From Solobacterium sp. (GTDB lineage Bacteria > Bacillota_I > Bacilli_A > Erysipelotrichales > Erysipelotrichaceae), in NCBI GenBank assembly GCA_017543025.1, contig JAFYGX010000239.1:14725-78724 (forward strand): DNA of 64,000 nucleotides, read 5' to 3'. Position 1 is the first letter of the stretch; each line of letters begins with the position of its first letter. Made by a program: the position numbers and the translations under genes. The notes beneath the pieces are model-generated. The model saw only the letters and a list, made by a program, of their open reading frames with translations. It was not told the origin of the DNA and searched no databases. Shown here piece by piece: positions 44,079-53,023 of the stretch.

Positions 44079-44128
44079 GTGGTTATTATATCAGATGATT
44101 CTGACTTTGCACATGAGTTTCTGTTTTC

Positions 44129-44899
44129 TTAATAAAACAGTACCATTTCGATTACGGCATACACTTCTCTGATCCAATAACATGGTAATGCCCACCATGG
44201 TGTTCTCGCTCCGACCGGTGCCGGAGTCAATCCGTTTCGTTTTGCGAAGACACATGCTCTCGCAACATGAAAACGGCTTGTGATCAGAATAATATTTTTG
44301 CTGAAACCCATCTGTTCAATCAGTGCTGCTGAGTATTTCAGATTCTGTCTTGTTTTCTTTGACTGATCCTCACAATAGATTCTCGACGCGTCAATTCCTG
44401 CTTCAATCAGTGCCTGCTTCATTGACTCCGCTTCACTCATCGGTGCATTGCCAAGCTGACTTCCGCTGACGATGACCGGAATATCCGGATATTGTTTCAG
44501 AATCGGAATTGCGGCATCGATTCTCTCCTGCATTACATCAGATGGTTTGCCATCTGAATATACCCCTGAGCCAAGAATGACTGCTGTTGAATCCGGAGAA
44601 GGACTTCGATTTGGAACCCCCAGCAACATAAACCCGCTGGCGAGCAACGCAATTATCAAAACTGTGATTCCAAGTCCTTTCTGAAGACTCCATATTTTTT
44701 TCAGAACTCCGGTGAACGAAGCGGCTTCCGCACTGACTATTCCGTTTACTGCCAGATATAAGGAAGCAGCTGCTCCTGTAATGGAACCTGCATTCTGATA
44801 TCGCATTCCGATCTCACTCAGAAAAAACAGCAGACCAATCAGGCCGATTCCTGTAATCAGTATCCGTATGACTTCATTTTTATTAATCTGTTTCTTCAT
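44129..44899 (-). CDS. DUF218/YdcF-family membrane protein
   Basis: 256 residues. Two or three N-terminal membrane helices (IRILITGIGLIGLLFFLSEI, GLGITVLIIALLASGFMLLG) precede the DUF218 domain (AVILGSGVYSDGKPSDVMQER, PVIVSGSQLGN, LITSRFHVARA). Family members (SanA, YdcF, ElyC) affect envelope integrity and some act on lipid-linked sugars. A parS palindrome (44902-44917) covers its 5' leader, leaving no clear ribosome binding site. A paralogue is at 61419-62156. Confidence 0.85.
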   Translation of the reverse strand: MKKQINKNEVIRILITGIGLIGLLFFLSEIGMRYQNAGSITGAAASLYLAVNGIVSAEAASFTGVLKKIWSLQKGLGITVLIIALLASGFMLLGVPNRSPSPDSTAVILGSGVYSDGKPSDVMQERIDAAIPILKQYPDIPVIVSGSQLGNAPMSEAESMKQALIEAGIDASRIYCEDQSKKTRQNLKYSAALIEQMGFSKNIILITSRFHVARACVFAKRNGLTPAPVGARTPWWALPCYWIREVYAVIEMVLFY

Positions 44900-44901
44900 A
44901 A

Positions 44902-44917
44902 TGTTTCACGTGAAACA
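44902..44917. promoter_or_regulatory. parS: parS site (ParB/Spo0J binding)
   Basis: TGTTTCACGTGAAACA, a perfect 16-bp palindrome identical to the B. subtilis parS consensus, 2 nt upstream of the DUF218 start. Confidence 0.93.
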
Positions 44918-44954
44918 ATTTTTATTATTTTTTGTTTCTAAGCGCTATTCTATC

Positions 44955-44984
44955 GTAAAAAGAACCGGTACAACCCGGTTCTTT
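44955..44984 (-). terminator. Terminator of serS
   Basis: Minus strand AAAGAACCGG-gttgta-CCGGTTCTTT followed by T residues. Confidence 0.88.
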
Positions 44985-44989
44985 CATTC

Positions 44990-46294
44990 TTACAGTGTAT
45001 TTTTCTTCTGTTTTGCCGGAACAAGCTTTTCCTGCCCGCCCATATACGGACGAAGTGTCTCCGGAATCCGAACAGATCCATCTGCCTCAAGATTGTTTTC
45101 GAAGAACGCAATCAGCATACGGGGCGGCGCAACAACAGTATTGTTCAATGTATGAGCGAAATAATTACCTTTCTCGCCTTTGATCCGGATACCAAGTCTT
45201 CTTGCCTGTGCATCTCCGAGGTTGGAACAGCTGCCGACTTCGAAGTACTTCTTCTGACGCGGTGACCATGCCTCTACATCACAACTCTTTACTTTCAGAT
45301 CCGCAAGATCACCTGAACAGCATTCGAGAGTTCTCACCGGAATATCAAGCGAGCGGAAGAAGTCAACGCTGTTCTTCCACAGCTGATCGTACCAGTACGG
45401 AGAATCTTCCGGTTCGCATACAACAACCATCTCCTGTTTTTCAAACTGATGAACCCGATACAGACCGCGTTCTTCAATTCCATGTGCACCGACTTCTTTC
45501 CGGAAACACGGGCTATAGGATGTGAGTGTATAAGGAAGGTTCTCTTTCTTTAATGTTCTTCCAAGGAATCGTCCGATCATGGAATGTTCCGAGGTACCGA
45601 TCAGATACAGATCCTCCCCTTCGATCTTGTACATCATGTTCTGCATTTCCGCAAACGACATAACGCCGTTTACAACATTGCTGTGGATCATGAACGGCGG
45701 AATGAAATAAGTGAATCCACGGTTGATCATAAAATCTCTCGCGTAAGCAAGAATGGAAGAATGAAGACGTGCGACATCTCCCATCAGGTAATAGAACCCG
45801 TTGCCGGATGTATTTCTCGCGCTGTCCAGATCCAGTCCGTCAAGTGCTTCCAGAATATCTGTGTGATACGGAATTTCAAAATCAGGAACAACCGGTTCGC
45901 CATAACGCTGAATTTCAACATTCTCACTGTCATCTTTTCCGATTGGAACAGATGGATCAATGATATTCGGTATAAGCATCATCCGCGTACGGATTTCACC
46001 TTCAAGTTCCTCTTCTCTGCCTTCAAGATTCTTCAGCTCTTCTTCCAGATCACGGACCTTCTGTTTTGCGGCTTCCGCTTCTTCTTTCTTCCCCTGACCA
46101 TAGAGTTTGCCAATTTCTTTTGAAATACGATTACGGTCTCCTCTCAGACTGTCTGCCCTGGTTTTCGCTTCACGGAACTCTTTATCCAGTGCAGCGACTT
46201 CGTCGACAAGTGCCAGCTTTTCATCCTGAAACTTCTTTTTAATGTTCTCTCGGACGATTTCCGGCGTTTCACGAATCAGTTTAATGTCAATCAT
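44990..46294 (-). CDS. serS: Seryl-tRNA synthetase
   Basis: 434 residues from ATG 46294, which has GGAGG 7 nt upstream. An N-terminal coiled-coil arm (about 30-105, RDLEEELKNLEGREEELEGE) recognises the long variable arm of tRNA-Ser; class II motifs include YLIGTSEHSMIGRF, CFRKEVGAHGIEERGLYR (motif 2) and NNTVVAPPRMLIAFFEN (motif 3). Controlled by the T-box leader upstream. Confidence 0.98.
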   Translation of the reverse strand: MIDIKLIRETPEIVRENIKKKFQDEKLALVDEVAALDKEFREAKTRADSLRGDRNRISKEIGKLYGQGKKEEAEAAKQKVRDLEEELKNLEGREEELEGEIRTRMMLIPNIIDPSVPIGKDDSENVEIQRYGEPVVPDFEIPYHTDILEALDGLDLDSARNTSGNGFYYLMGDVARLHSSILAYARDFMINRGFTYFIPPFMIHSNVVNGVMSFAEMQNMMYKIEGEDLYLIGTSEHSMIGRFLGRTLKKENLPYTLTSYSPCFRKEVGAHGIEERGLYRVHQFEKQEMVVVCEPEDSPYWYDQLWKNSVDFFRSLDIPVRTLECCSGDLADLKVKSCDVEAWSPRQKKYFEVGSCSNLGDAQARRLGIRIKGEKGNYFAHTLNNTVVAPPRMLIAFFENNLEADGSVRIPETLRPYMGGQEKLVPAKQKKNTL

Positions 46295-46309
46295 TTCTGC
46301 CTCCAAAAA

Positions 46310-46535
46310 ATAAAAAACCTCATTACTGAGGGACGATGGTTGATCGCGGTGCCACCCTGCTTGTCAGATTGTTTCACGTGAAACAATTCAGACCACTCAT
46401 TTACCGGATAACGGACAGTGCCGGAAGGGATTGGCTTCAACTCCGGGGCGGACTTCACTGATTTCCGCAGCAGTTCACATCATCCACTGCCTTTCTGAAT
46501 GCATCGTCTCAGTTACTTTTCCCCATCAACGTACT
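46310..46535 (-). promoter_or_regulatory. T-box leader (riboswitch) of serS
   Basis: Minus-strand leader of about 225 nt. The T-box core GGGTGGCACCGCG (complement of 46345-46357) lies before the antiterminator region, and CCTCAGTAATGAGG followed by TTTTTTATTTTTT (46305-46331) is the terminator. Upstream is an extended stem I. The hairpin between stem I and the antiterminator (stem III position) is the parS palindrome. It senses uncharged tRNA-Ser and allows read-through into serS on serine starvation. Confidence 0.92.
46370..46385. promoter_or_regulatory. parS: parS site inside the serS T-box leader
   Basis: TGTTTCACGTGAAACA, perfect, with flanking T/A extending the palindrome to TTGTTTCACGTGAAACAA. 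As RNA it forms a 7-bp hairpin with an ACGU loop. Confidence 0.93.
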
Positions 46536-46541
46536 GAGGTC

Positions 46542-46570
46542 ATTTAAACATCGGCACTTTCGTTTGTCAA
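46542..46570 (-). promoter_or_regulatory. Promoter of the serS T-box transcript
   Basis: Minus strand TTGACA (46565-46570), 17-nt spacer, TTAAAT (46542-46547). The -35 interlocks with that of the divergent plus-strand promoter. Confidence 0.75.
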
Positions 46571-46592
46571 GAATAGATGGAAATGCTAGTAT
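46564..46592 (+). promoter_or_regulatory. Promoter of the lipoprotein gene
   Basis: TTGTCA (46564-46569), 17-nt spacer, TAGTAT (46587-46592), about 20 nt before the TTG start. Confidence 0.65.
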
Positions 46593-46614
46593 GAGCGGGA
46601 AAGCAGGTGATAAC

Positions 46615-47541
46615 TTGAAAAAATACCTGATGTTTCTTCTCAGTATTATGCTCACAGTCAGCGGCTGCGGAAAAAAACCGGAAAGTTCTTCCGGAACCAC
46701 AGAATATTATGGCCCGATGACAGCAGAAGATACACGCAAAGATGAAGAAAAAATATTAACGATGATTCAGGGGTGTATTAATGATTACAATATCAACCGC
46801 ATTCCGGAAATCGAAGAATATCTGAATACGCAGCTCCATCCCCTTCCGATCGGTGTGAATTCACTTCCTGAAATCAGTAGTCTGAATGACCTGAAGGAAG
46901 AAAACAGTTATATTGAAAATTCAAATGTCACATATGCCGGAAGCTATATGATTGATAACACCTTTAAGATCATCTTTCTGGTTTATGAACCAACCGGAAA
47001 TTCTTTCTGGCTGAACGGCAGAGTTCTGTTTCAGATTGACCCTTCGCTTGTGGTCCGTGACAATCCGGATTATTCCGAATACAAGACAGCCCTGGACACT
47101 TTGCTCGCAAGAGAAAAGAATGTCCTGCCCTGGCTTTACGGACTGAATCTGAATCTTGGCAGTCAGGGACCGTTCGAAGGTTATTATGAAGTCCTTTCAA
47201 TCGGAGATGTTCATCCGACTTCCATCAGTCAGATCATGGAAATAGCAGAGCAGGTCTTCACACATGAATATCTGGAGAAAACGTTTTATTACAGTGCATT
47301 CTACAGTGAAAGCCCGATGTTTCAGGAAGCAGACGGAAAAGTATACTGTGCAAAAAGTGACCTTGCCCTGCAGGAAAACTCTTATGTGTATGATACACAC
47401 TACATTATTAATGCAGAGAAACGCGACAGTATTATCTATATTGATATGCTTGGTGACAGCGTCGGAGAAGTGCAGCCGGATATCAAGCGTCTGACGCTTG
47501 CGATTACGGAAGATGGTTACCGTCTTCCATCCGCATATTAA
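46615..47541 (+). CDS. Lipoprotein of unknown function
   Basis: 308 residues from TTG 46615 (AGGTGA upstream); an ATG at 46564 in frame would overlap the promoter. Signal peptide KKYLMFLLSIMLTVSGCGKK with lipobox VSGC, so it is lipid-anchored outside the membrane. The mature part has no recognised domain; it is mixed alpha/beta with an aromatic-rich centre. Monocistronic: followed by a terminator at 47578. Confidence 0.75.
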   Translation: MKKYLMFLLSIMLTVSGCGKKPESSSGTTEYYGPMTAEDTRKDEEKILTMIQGCINDYNINRIPEIEEYLNTQLHPLPIGVNSLPEISSLNDLKEENSYIENSNVTYAGSYMIDNTFKIIFLVYEPTGNSFWLNGRVLFQIDPSLVVRDNPDYSEYKTALDTLLAREKNVLPWLYGLNLNLGSQGPFEGYYEVLSIGDVHPTSISQIMEIAEQVFTHEYLEKTFYYSAFYSESPMFQEADGKVYCAKSDLALQENSYVYDTHYIINAEKRDSIIYIDMLGDSVGEVQPDIKRLTLAITEDGYRLPSAY

Positions 47542-47577
47542 ACGCAGTTGTTCTGCACATTTTGATTGGTCTGTTCA

Positions 47578-47604
47578 TAAAAGTCTCTAACAGGACTTTT
47601 TTTT
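47578..47604 (+). terminator. Terminator after the lipoprotein gene
   Basis: AAAGTC-tctaaca-GGACTTTTTTTT at 47579-47603, a short stem with a long T run. Confidence 0.7.
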
Positions 47605-47677
47605 ATATCAGTTCAAATGACATTGGTTCAAATAATTTAGCAAATTATCATATACCACTATACGAACCCTATTTTTA

Positions 47678-47686
47678 TGCTATACT
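47678..47686 (+). promoter_or_regulatory. Extended -10 promoter of the small basic protein
   Basis: TGC-TATACT, an extended -10 element, about 35 nt before the start at 47720; no clear -35. Confidence 0.5.
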
Positions 47687-47719
47687 ATTAAAGCACACTA
47701 CAAAGGGAGAACAGATAAA

Positions 47720-47926
47720 ATGCCGAAGAAAGTTTCCTCATATCAGAAAAAGCTTGAATATAATAATGCTTATAATCGTGAAAAATATCGTTCTTTTTCT
47801 ATTCGATATGCCCGTGAAAATGAAAAAAACATTATCAGCTGGCTTGAAAATCAGGAAAGCGTGAAGGGGTATATTACCGGTCTCATTCTGGCCGATATGG
47901 AGAAACAGAAAAAACAGAAAAACTGA
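47720..47926 (+). CDS. 68-residue basic protein, Arc/ribbon-helix-helix-like
   Basis: GGGAG ribosome binding site upstream. Starts MPKKVSSYQKKLEYNNAY, then REKYRSFSIRYARENEKNII and ESVKGYITGLILADME. The pattern 'YQKxYxxxNYxxFSIRxxKxxxxxIIxWLESQxxxxGYIKxLI' is common in small Bacillota proteins with a predicted ribbon-helix-helix fold (beta strand SFSIRY plus two helices). A DNA-binding or toxin-antitoxin-like role has been suggested for such folds; no partner gene is adjacent here. Confidence 0.75.
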   Translation: MPKKVSSYQKKLEYNNAYNREKYRSFSIRYARENEKNIISWLENQESVKGYITGLILADMEKQKKQKN

Positions 47927-48180
47927 CGTTCAGTCTGGTGTTTCTGCATATTCTCAGAACGTAGCTGTGTTTTTCAGCAGCAGTCCATCTCAATCTGTCA
48001 GGGACTTATCATTTCCATTCATATATGAAACAGATTACGTTTACCGTAATCCTTTTATATTTTCATATACAGTCTGTTTCCTGATTTCTGCTCAGACCTT
48101 TCGATCAAAGAAACACTTCTTTTCCTTGGTCATGCCTTTCAGGTCATGGCATAATGAAAGCATTCAGGAGGTGTTTTTTT

Positions 48181-49446
48181 ATGTCTAATTTCTGTACAAA
48201 CTGCGGCTCCCCTTTAACTCCAGGCGATCGCTTCTGTCAAAACTGCGGCGCAAAACTTGAGATTCCTGCAGTTTCCGTTCCGGAAGAACCAGAAACGCAT
48301 TTTCAGGAACCTCCTGTTACAGCAGCTGGTTCTGTGAATTCCTCTGACAGCCTTCCGGCCGGTGAAGTACCATCTTCAGGTCCTCAGATTCATGTTTCTC
48401 CATCGAATGATTCGCTTCAGCAGCAGCCTCAGACACAGCCATTCGTTTCTCCCGCTTCTCCGGTTCAGAATCCGTCCGCTTCTGATCATTCTTCTTTCAG
48501 CACCAACGTCCCGCCGGCTTCTTCAATTCAGAATCCTTCTCAGAGCAATATGTCTCCTTCTGTTCCGTTTCAGAATTCTGCAGGCGGCAGTGTTCCCCCT
48601 CAGAATTCCTCAGTTCCGCCGTCTTCCGTCGCAAACAGAACACCTGCTTCTTCTACAGGAAAGAAGCCATTCAATCCGATTATCTATGGTGTGATTGGTG
48701 TAATCGTTCTGTTCATACTGGTGCTTGGCGTCAGAAAACTTACCAGACCGAAACCATCTGTTATCGCAACGCCGAATCCGGCAATTATCGCAAAGCCAAC
48801 TCCTTCTGCTGAGGCACCGCTGCCATCTGCCGCAACGCCAGAGGCAACCAAGCAGCCGGGTCTTCTGGAAGAGACTGCAGATTTTGAAACATACCGTATT
48901 CCGTGCACGATGAAACTTGGACAGGATACCGATTATACCGCTGTATATTCTGATGATTCTTCCGATATCACCGGAAATCTTGTCTTCACGGATTATACAG
49001 TCAATCCTGTTACAGAACAGATTCTGGAATTCGGCGAAGAAAATGATATGGATCTGGAAGATTATCAGCTAAAAGAGCTTACTTCTCATGTTTCATTCAG
49101 CTCTTCTGAAATCGGCGAACGTGAAGTCATTGTTACAAGATATATGACTGATTATTATGATATCGATCAATGTGATGATACCTGGGAAACATTGAAAGAT
49201 TCCTGGGATGATACCTATTCAAGATATGAGGTCGACTGGGAGAATGAGACAAAGTACGTCTATATCTGGGTTGATCATGACTGGACTTCTGATAATGGTT
49301 CTCTCATCTATGAAGAACATGTGACAGCGCTTGTCCCGAATGGATATGACGGTTTGATTCGCGGATATATCTACCCGAACATAGAGTCAGAAGATATCCG
49401 GGACATCGATGATTACAGTCAGGTTTATCTCTTCCGGATGAACTGA
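48181..49446 (+). CDS. Zinc-ribbon membrane protein with low-complexity linkers
   Basis: 421 residues with AGGAGG upstream. An N-terminal zinc ribbon (FCTNCGSPLTPGDRFCQNCG) is followed by about 130 residues rich in Ser/Pro/Gln with near-repeats of PVQNPS, one membrane helix (about 167-187, YGVIGVIVLFILVLGVRKL), a Pro/Ala-rich linker and an acidic, Tyr/Asp-rich extracytoplasmic domain of about 190 residues. This 'zinc ribbon in, sensor out' design is common in Bacillota proteins of unknown function. A TTGGTC/CATAAT promoter lies at about 48127-48155. Confidence 0.8.
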   Translation: MSNFCTNCGSPLTPGDRFCQNCGAKLEIPAVSVPEEPETHFQEPPVTAAGSVNSSDSLPAGEVPSSGPQIHVSPSNDSLQQQPQTQPFVSPASPVQNPSASDHSSFSTNVPPASSIQNPSQSNMSPSVPFQNSAGGSVPPQNSSVPPSSVANRTPASSTGKKPFNPIIYGVIGVIVLFILVLGVRKLTRPKPSVIATPNPAIIAKPTPSAEAPLPSAATPEATKQPGLLEETADFETYRIPCTMKLGQDTDYTAVYSDDSSDITGNLVFTDYTVNPVTEQILEFGEENDMDLEDYQLKELTSHVSFSSSEIGEREVIVTRYMTDYYDIDQCDDTWETLKDSWDDTYSRYEVDWENETKYVYIWVDHDWTSDNGSLIYEEHVTALVPNGYDGLIRGYIYPNIESEDIRDIDDYSQVYLFRMN

Positions 49447-49470
49447 TGCTTGCTTTATATTGATATTGTT

Positions 49471-49512
49471 AAGGCCTTTGTTTTCCCGGCAGAGAAACTG
49501 AGGCCTTTTTTC
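49471..49512 (+). terminator. Terminator after the zinc-ribbon membrane protein
   Basis: AAGGCCT (49471-49477) pairs with AGGCCTT (49501-49507), followed by TTTT; the loop is long. Confidence 0.7.
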
Positions 49513-50339
49513 ATCATTTCACACCCTGTTTAATTTTCCAAAAATGTCAGAAAACCGCATAAATAAGCCTTGAAAATACATTTTACAAATTTTGTAAAAT
49601 CTCTGTTTCTAACATGCAGACAAATGATCCGATTCATCATTGAATGTATTCTGTGAAACTCACTGATTATCTTGTTACATCTAGGCTGCCTGTTTCTGTC
49701 TCGTATCAGCCGGCTGTAACAGCAGGTTTCTATCGCTGATTATAATTGATTCATAACGCGTTTCTTTCTTATATAAATTTTTATACGAAAATTCAGATTT
49801 CAGGAATTCACATACCATTTTTTTCAGATCTTCCGGTTTTAGTTCCGCTATTTCAGATTCTATGTTTTCATTTTCTGATTTTCTCTGCGATCACTCATTT
49901 CTGAAAATTCCGGATTATACATTTCCTATAGCCACATGCAGGTCATGAAAACAGTCCAGAACAGAGATTTGCTTAACATTTTTTACATCTCCGGAAATGA
50001 AAACAGAACATCAGTGTTCACTGAAACAGAACATCACTGCAGTAAAAGCATAATATGTCAGTTCAGAATTCCTGTCCGATTATTTCTTTACGATGCCAGA
50101 ACATTGAATGATCAATGATTATCTGCACCCCCGTAACGGCAAGCGGACTGAGCAGTCAGAACCGGATGTTTATACCTTAGTCATTACAACCGGATTGCAT
50201 TATCCCTTATACAGTTTTCATTACACAATGAACACATTATAAGAGTAAGTCCTCTCCAGAATTATCCGTCATCCCGAAAAGTTCTATGCTGTGATATCAG
50301 AGAACTGACCTGAAACGGAAATGTTCACTGAACCATATT
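49513..50339. other. 827-nt AT-rich region without an intact gene
   Basis: No intact frame over 60 codons of coding quality. On the minus strand a decayed frame is visible at 49681-49898: ATG 49898 opens MSDRRENQK, stops after 12 codons, and the next frame continues as EIAELKPEDLKKMVCEF and SDRNLLLQPADTRQK to TAG 49681. A TATAAT element (minus, about 49914-49919) precedes it. The rest shows nothing recognisable. Confidence 0.5.
49681..49898 (-). pseudogene. Decayed small gene (frameshifted remnant)
   Basis: Two overlapping frames together encode a charged peptide of about 70 residues: MSDRRENQK in one, then IAELKPEDLKKMVCEFLKSE and KKETRYESIIISDRNLLLQP in the next, ending at TAG 49681-49683. 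Its composition is protein-like. No family recognised; transposase- or integrase-derived origin is only a guess. Confidence 0.35.
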
Positions 50340-50340
50340 G

Positions 50341-50370
50341 AAAACAGCGCAGTCCAATTTCTGCGCTGTT
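50341..50370 (-). terminator. Terminator of gyrA
   Basis: Minus strand AACAGCGCAG-aaattgga-CTGCGCTGTT (50343-50370), 10 bp, followed by TTTT. Confidence 0.85.
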
Positions 50371-50408
50371 CTTTATAAAAATCTTATAAGTATGTATCTG
50401 CCTGACCG

Positions 50409-53009
50409 TTACACTTCGGAATCAGAATTACTTTCCTCCCCTGTCGGGTCTGTCCGTTCTGTTTCCAAAGACTCTGAACCGTCTGTTGTTTCATTGACTG
50501 CTTCTGTATGTTCTTCAGCAGATTCTGCTTCCGGATTTACTTGCGTCTGTTCTTCCGGGTCGGGATCTACAATCGCAACCGTAGATACTTTGGAATTTTC
50601 CGCTGTGCGGATTACCCTGACGCCCTGTGATAAACGTCCAAGACTGTTTACCTGATTGAGTGAGATCCGGATTATGATACCGTCGTCTGTCATGATCATG
50701 CAGTCTTCATCACCGTTTACTGCTTTCAGGCATACAAGATTTCCGGTTTTCTCAGTAACATTCGCTGCTTTGACACCTTTTGTACCACGGCTTGTCATCC
50801 GGTATTCCTGCAGAGAAGATTTCTTTCCGTATCCCTTTTCGGTAATTGTCAGGATGAAATGTCCTTCTTCGGAGGTTGCCATACCGATTACAGTTCCTCC
50901 ATCGGTATTAACACCTTTCACACCCATGGCAATCCGGCCGCTTGGACGAACATCATTTTCATGGAACCGTACTGCTTTGCCGTTATTCACAGCAATCACA
51001 ATATTTGCGTCTCCGCTGGTTGCCTTTACAAATGCAAGCTCATCATCTTCCCGCAGTGTGATGGCAATTTTACCGTTCGCACGGATATTTTCAAATTCTT
51101 CAATACCGACACGCTTTACCAGACCTTTCTTAGTGACAAAGAATAGAGCTTTTGCAGTATCAGTTTTTCCATACGGAACGATTGCGCGGATCCGTTCATC
51201 TTTTTCCAGCTTCAGAAGATTTACAACCGGAATTCCTTTGGATGTCCGGCTGTATTCCGGAATGTTGAATCCTCTCAGACGGAAGACTCTTCCCCGGCTG
51301 GTGAAGAAAAGAACATTATCATGCGTTGACATGCCGACAAACTGATCCATGACATCATCCTTGTTCAGCGTCATGCCTTTGATGCCCTTGCCTCCGCGGT
51401 TCTGCACTTTATAGGTAGAGCGGAGAATCCGTTTGATATATCCGTTTTCAGATAACGTGATAATAACGTCTTCAACCGGAATCAGATCTTCATCATCCAC
51501 ATCCGCCACTGCATCAATAATCTCCGAGCGGCGTTCATCACCAAACTTCGCACGGATACCGGTAAGTTCATCTTTCAGTATCTGTTCCACCCTTGCCGGC
51601 TTTGCAAGAATATCTTTCAGATCCGCAATCTTAATCAGAAGCTCCTGATATTCATTTTCTATTTTTTCCCGTTCCAGACCGGTCAGTCTGCGAAACTGCA
51701 TATCAAGGATTGCCCTTGCCTGTATCTCAGACAGATGGAAGCGTTCCATCAGTCTTGGCATCGCTTCATTGGCATCACGGGATGAACGGATTGTGTGAAT
51801 GATTTCATCCAGATTATCGACTGCGATCCGCAATCCTTCCAGTATATGTGCCCGATCTTCAGCTTTCTTGAGGTCAAATGCTGTTCTGCGGGTGATGACT
51901 TCTTCCTGAAAGGAAATGTATTCCTTCAGGATTTCAATCATTCCAGCCTGTTTCGGAGCACCTTTGATCAGCACTACATTGTTAACCGCAAAGTTCGACT
52001 GCAGAGGCGTCATCCGGTAAAGCTGATTGAGAAGAACTTCCGGCTGAACATCTTTCCGCAGTTCCATGACAATGCGGATGCCTTTCATATTCGATTCATC
52101 ACGGAGATCCGTAATGCCTTCAATCTGCTTTTCCCGGACAAGTCCGGCAATGCGTTCTACCAGTGAAGCCTTGTTCACCATGTAGGGAATTTCATAGACA
52201 ATGATCCGGCTCTTTCCGCTTGACATCTCTTCCACACGGACTTTGGCCCGCATGATAATGGTGCCTTTTCCGGTCTCAAAGGCATTGCGGATACCCCCAC
52301 GTCCAAGAATATATCCGCCGGTTGGAAAATCCGGTCCCTTGATATAGGCCATCAGATCTTTTGCGGTGATTTCCGGATTATCCATGACCGCAAAAATACC
52401 GTCGATCACTTCTCCGAGATTATGCGGCGCAACATTGGTTGCCATTCCGACTGCGATACCGCTGGATCCGTTAACAAGAAGATTCGGAAAACGGGAAGGA
52501 AGAACGGTCGGTTCTTTTTCTTCACCGTCATAGTTGTCCTGCATGTCGACCGTATCTTTTTCAAGATCTCTCAGCATTTCCACAGCGATCTTTGACATAC
52601 GCGCTTCCGTATATCGCATCGCTGCTGCGCCGTCACCATCCATGGAGCCGAAGTTGCCGTGACCATCCACCAGCATACTGCGCATATTCCATGGCTGGGC
52701 CATATAGACCAGCGATCCGTAAATGGATGAGTCACCATGCGGATGATATTTACCCATCGTATCACCAACGATACGGGCACATTTCTTATAAGGCTTGTCC
52801 GGACCGTTGTTCATCTCATTCATTGAGAACAGAATTCTTCTCTGAACCGGCTTCAGACCATCCCTGACATCCGGCAGCGCACGTGCAACAATAACCGACA
52901 TGGAGTAATCCAGAAAGTCCCGCCGGATTTCCTTGGACAGTTCAGTTTCAGTAATATTTCCAGGGTCAAATTCAGACTCATCAAATTCCATGAAATCATC
53001 TCTTGCCAT
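50409..53009 (-). CDS. gyrA: DNA gyrase subunit A
   Basis: 866 residues. The active-site Tyr is in AAMRYTEARMSKIA; the quinolone region reads HPHGDSSIYGSLVYMAQPW, and the GyrA box is QNRGGKGIKG. A C-terminal acidic tail of about 55 residues (ESAEEHTEAVNETTDGSESL) is longer than usual. 14 nt after gyrB. Confidence 0.98.
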   Translation of the reverse strand: MARDDFMEFDESEFDPGNITETELSKEIRRDFLDYSMSVIVARALPDVRDGLKPVQRRILFSMNEMNNGPDKPYKKCARIVGDTMGKYHPHGDSSIYGSLVYMAQPWNMRSMLVDGHGNFGSMDGDGAAAMRYTEARMSKIAVEMLRDLEKDTVDMQDNYDGEEKEPTVLPSRFPNLLVNGSSGIAVGMATNVAPHNLGEVIDGIFAVMDNPEITAKDLMAYIKGPDFPTGGYILGRGGIRNAFETGKGTIIMRAKVRVEEMSSGKSRIIVYEIPYMVNKASLVERIAGLVREKQIEGITDLRDESNMKGIRIVMELRKDVQPEVLLNQLYRMTPLQSNFAVNNVVLIKGAPKQAGMIEILKEYISFQEEVITRRTAFDLKKAEDRAHILEGLRIAVDNLDEIIHTIRSSRDANEAMPRLMERFHLSEIQARAILDMQFRRLTGLEREKIENEYQELLIKIADLKDILAKPARVEQILKDELTGIRAKFGDERRSEIIDAVADVDDEDLIPVEDVIITLSENGYIKRILRSTYKVQNRGGKGIKGMTLNKDDVMDQFVGMSTHDNVLFFTSRGRVFRLRGFNIPEYSRTSKGIPVVNLLKLEKDERIRAIVPYGKTDTAKALFFVTKKGLVKRVGIEEFENIRANGKIAITLREDDELAFVKATSGDANIVIAVNNGKAVRFHENDVRPSGRIAMGVKGVNTDGGTVIGMATSEEGHFILTITEKGYGKKSSLQEYRMTSRGTKGVKAANVTEKTGNLVCLKAVNGDEDCMIMTDDGIIIRISLNQVNSLGRLSQGVRVIRTAENSKVSTVAIVDPDPEEQTQVNPEAESAEEHTEAVNETTDGSESLETERTDPTGEESNSDSEV

Positions 53010-53023
53010 TAACTGTCACCTCC

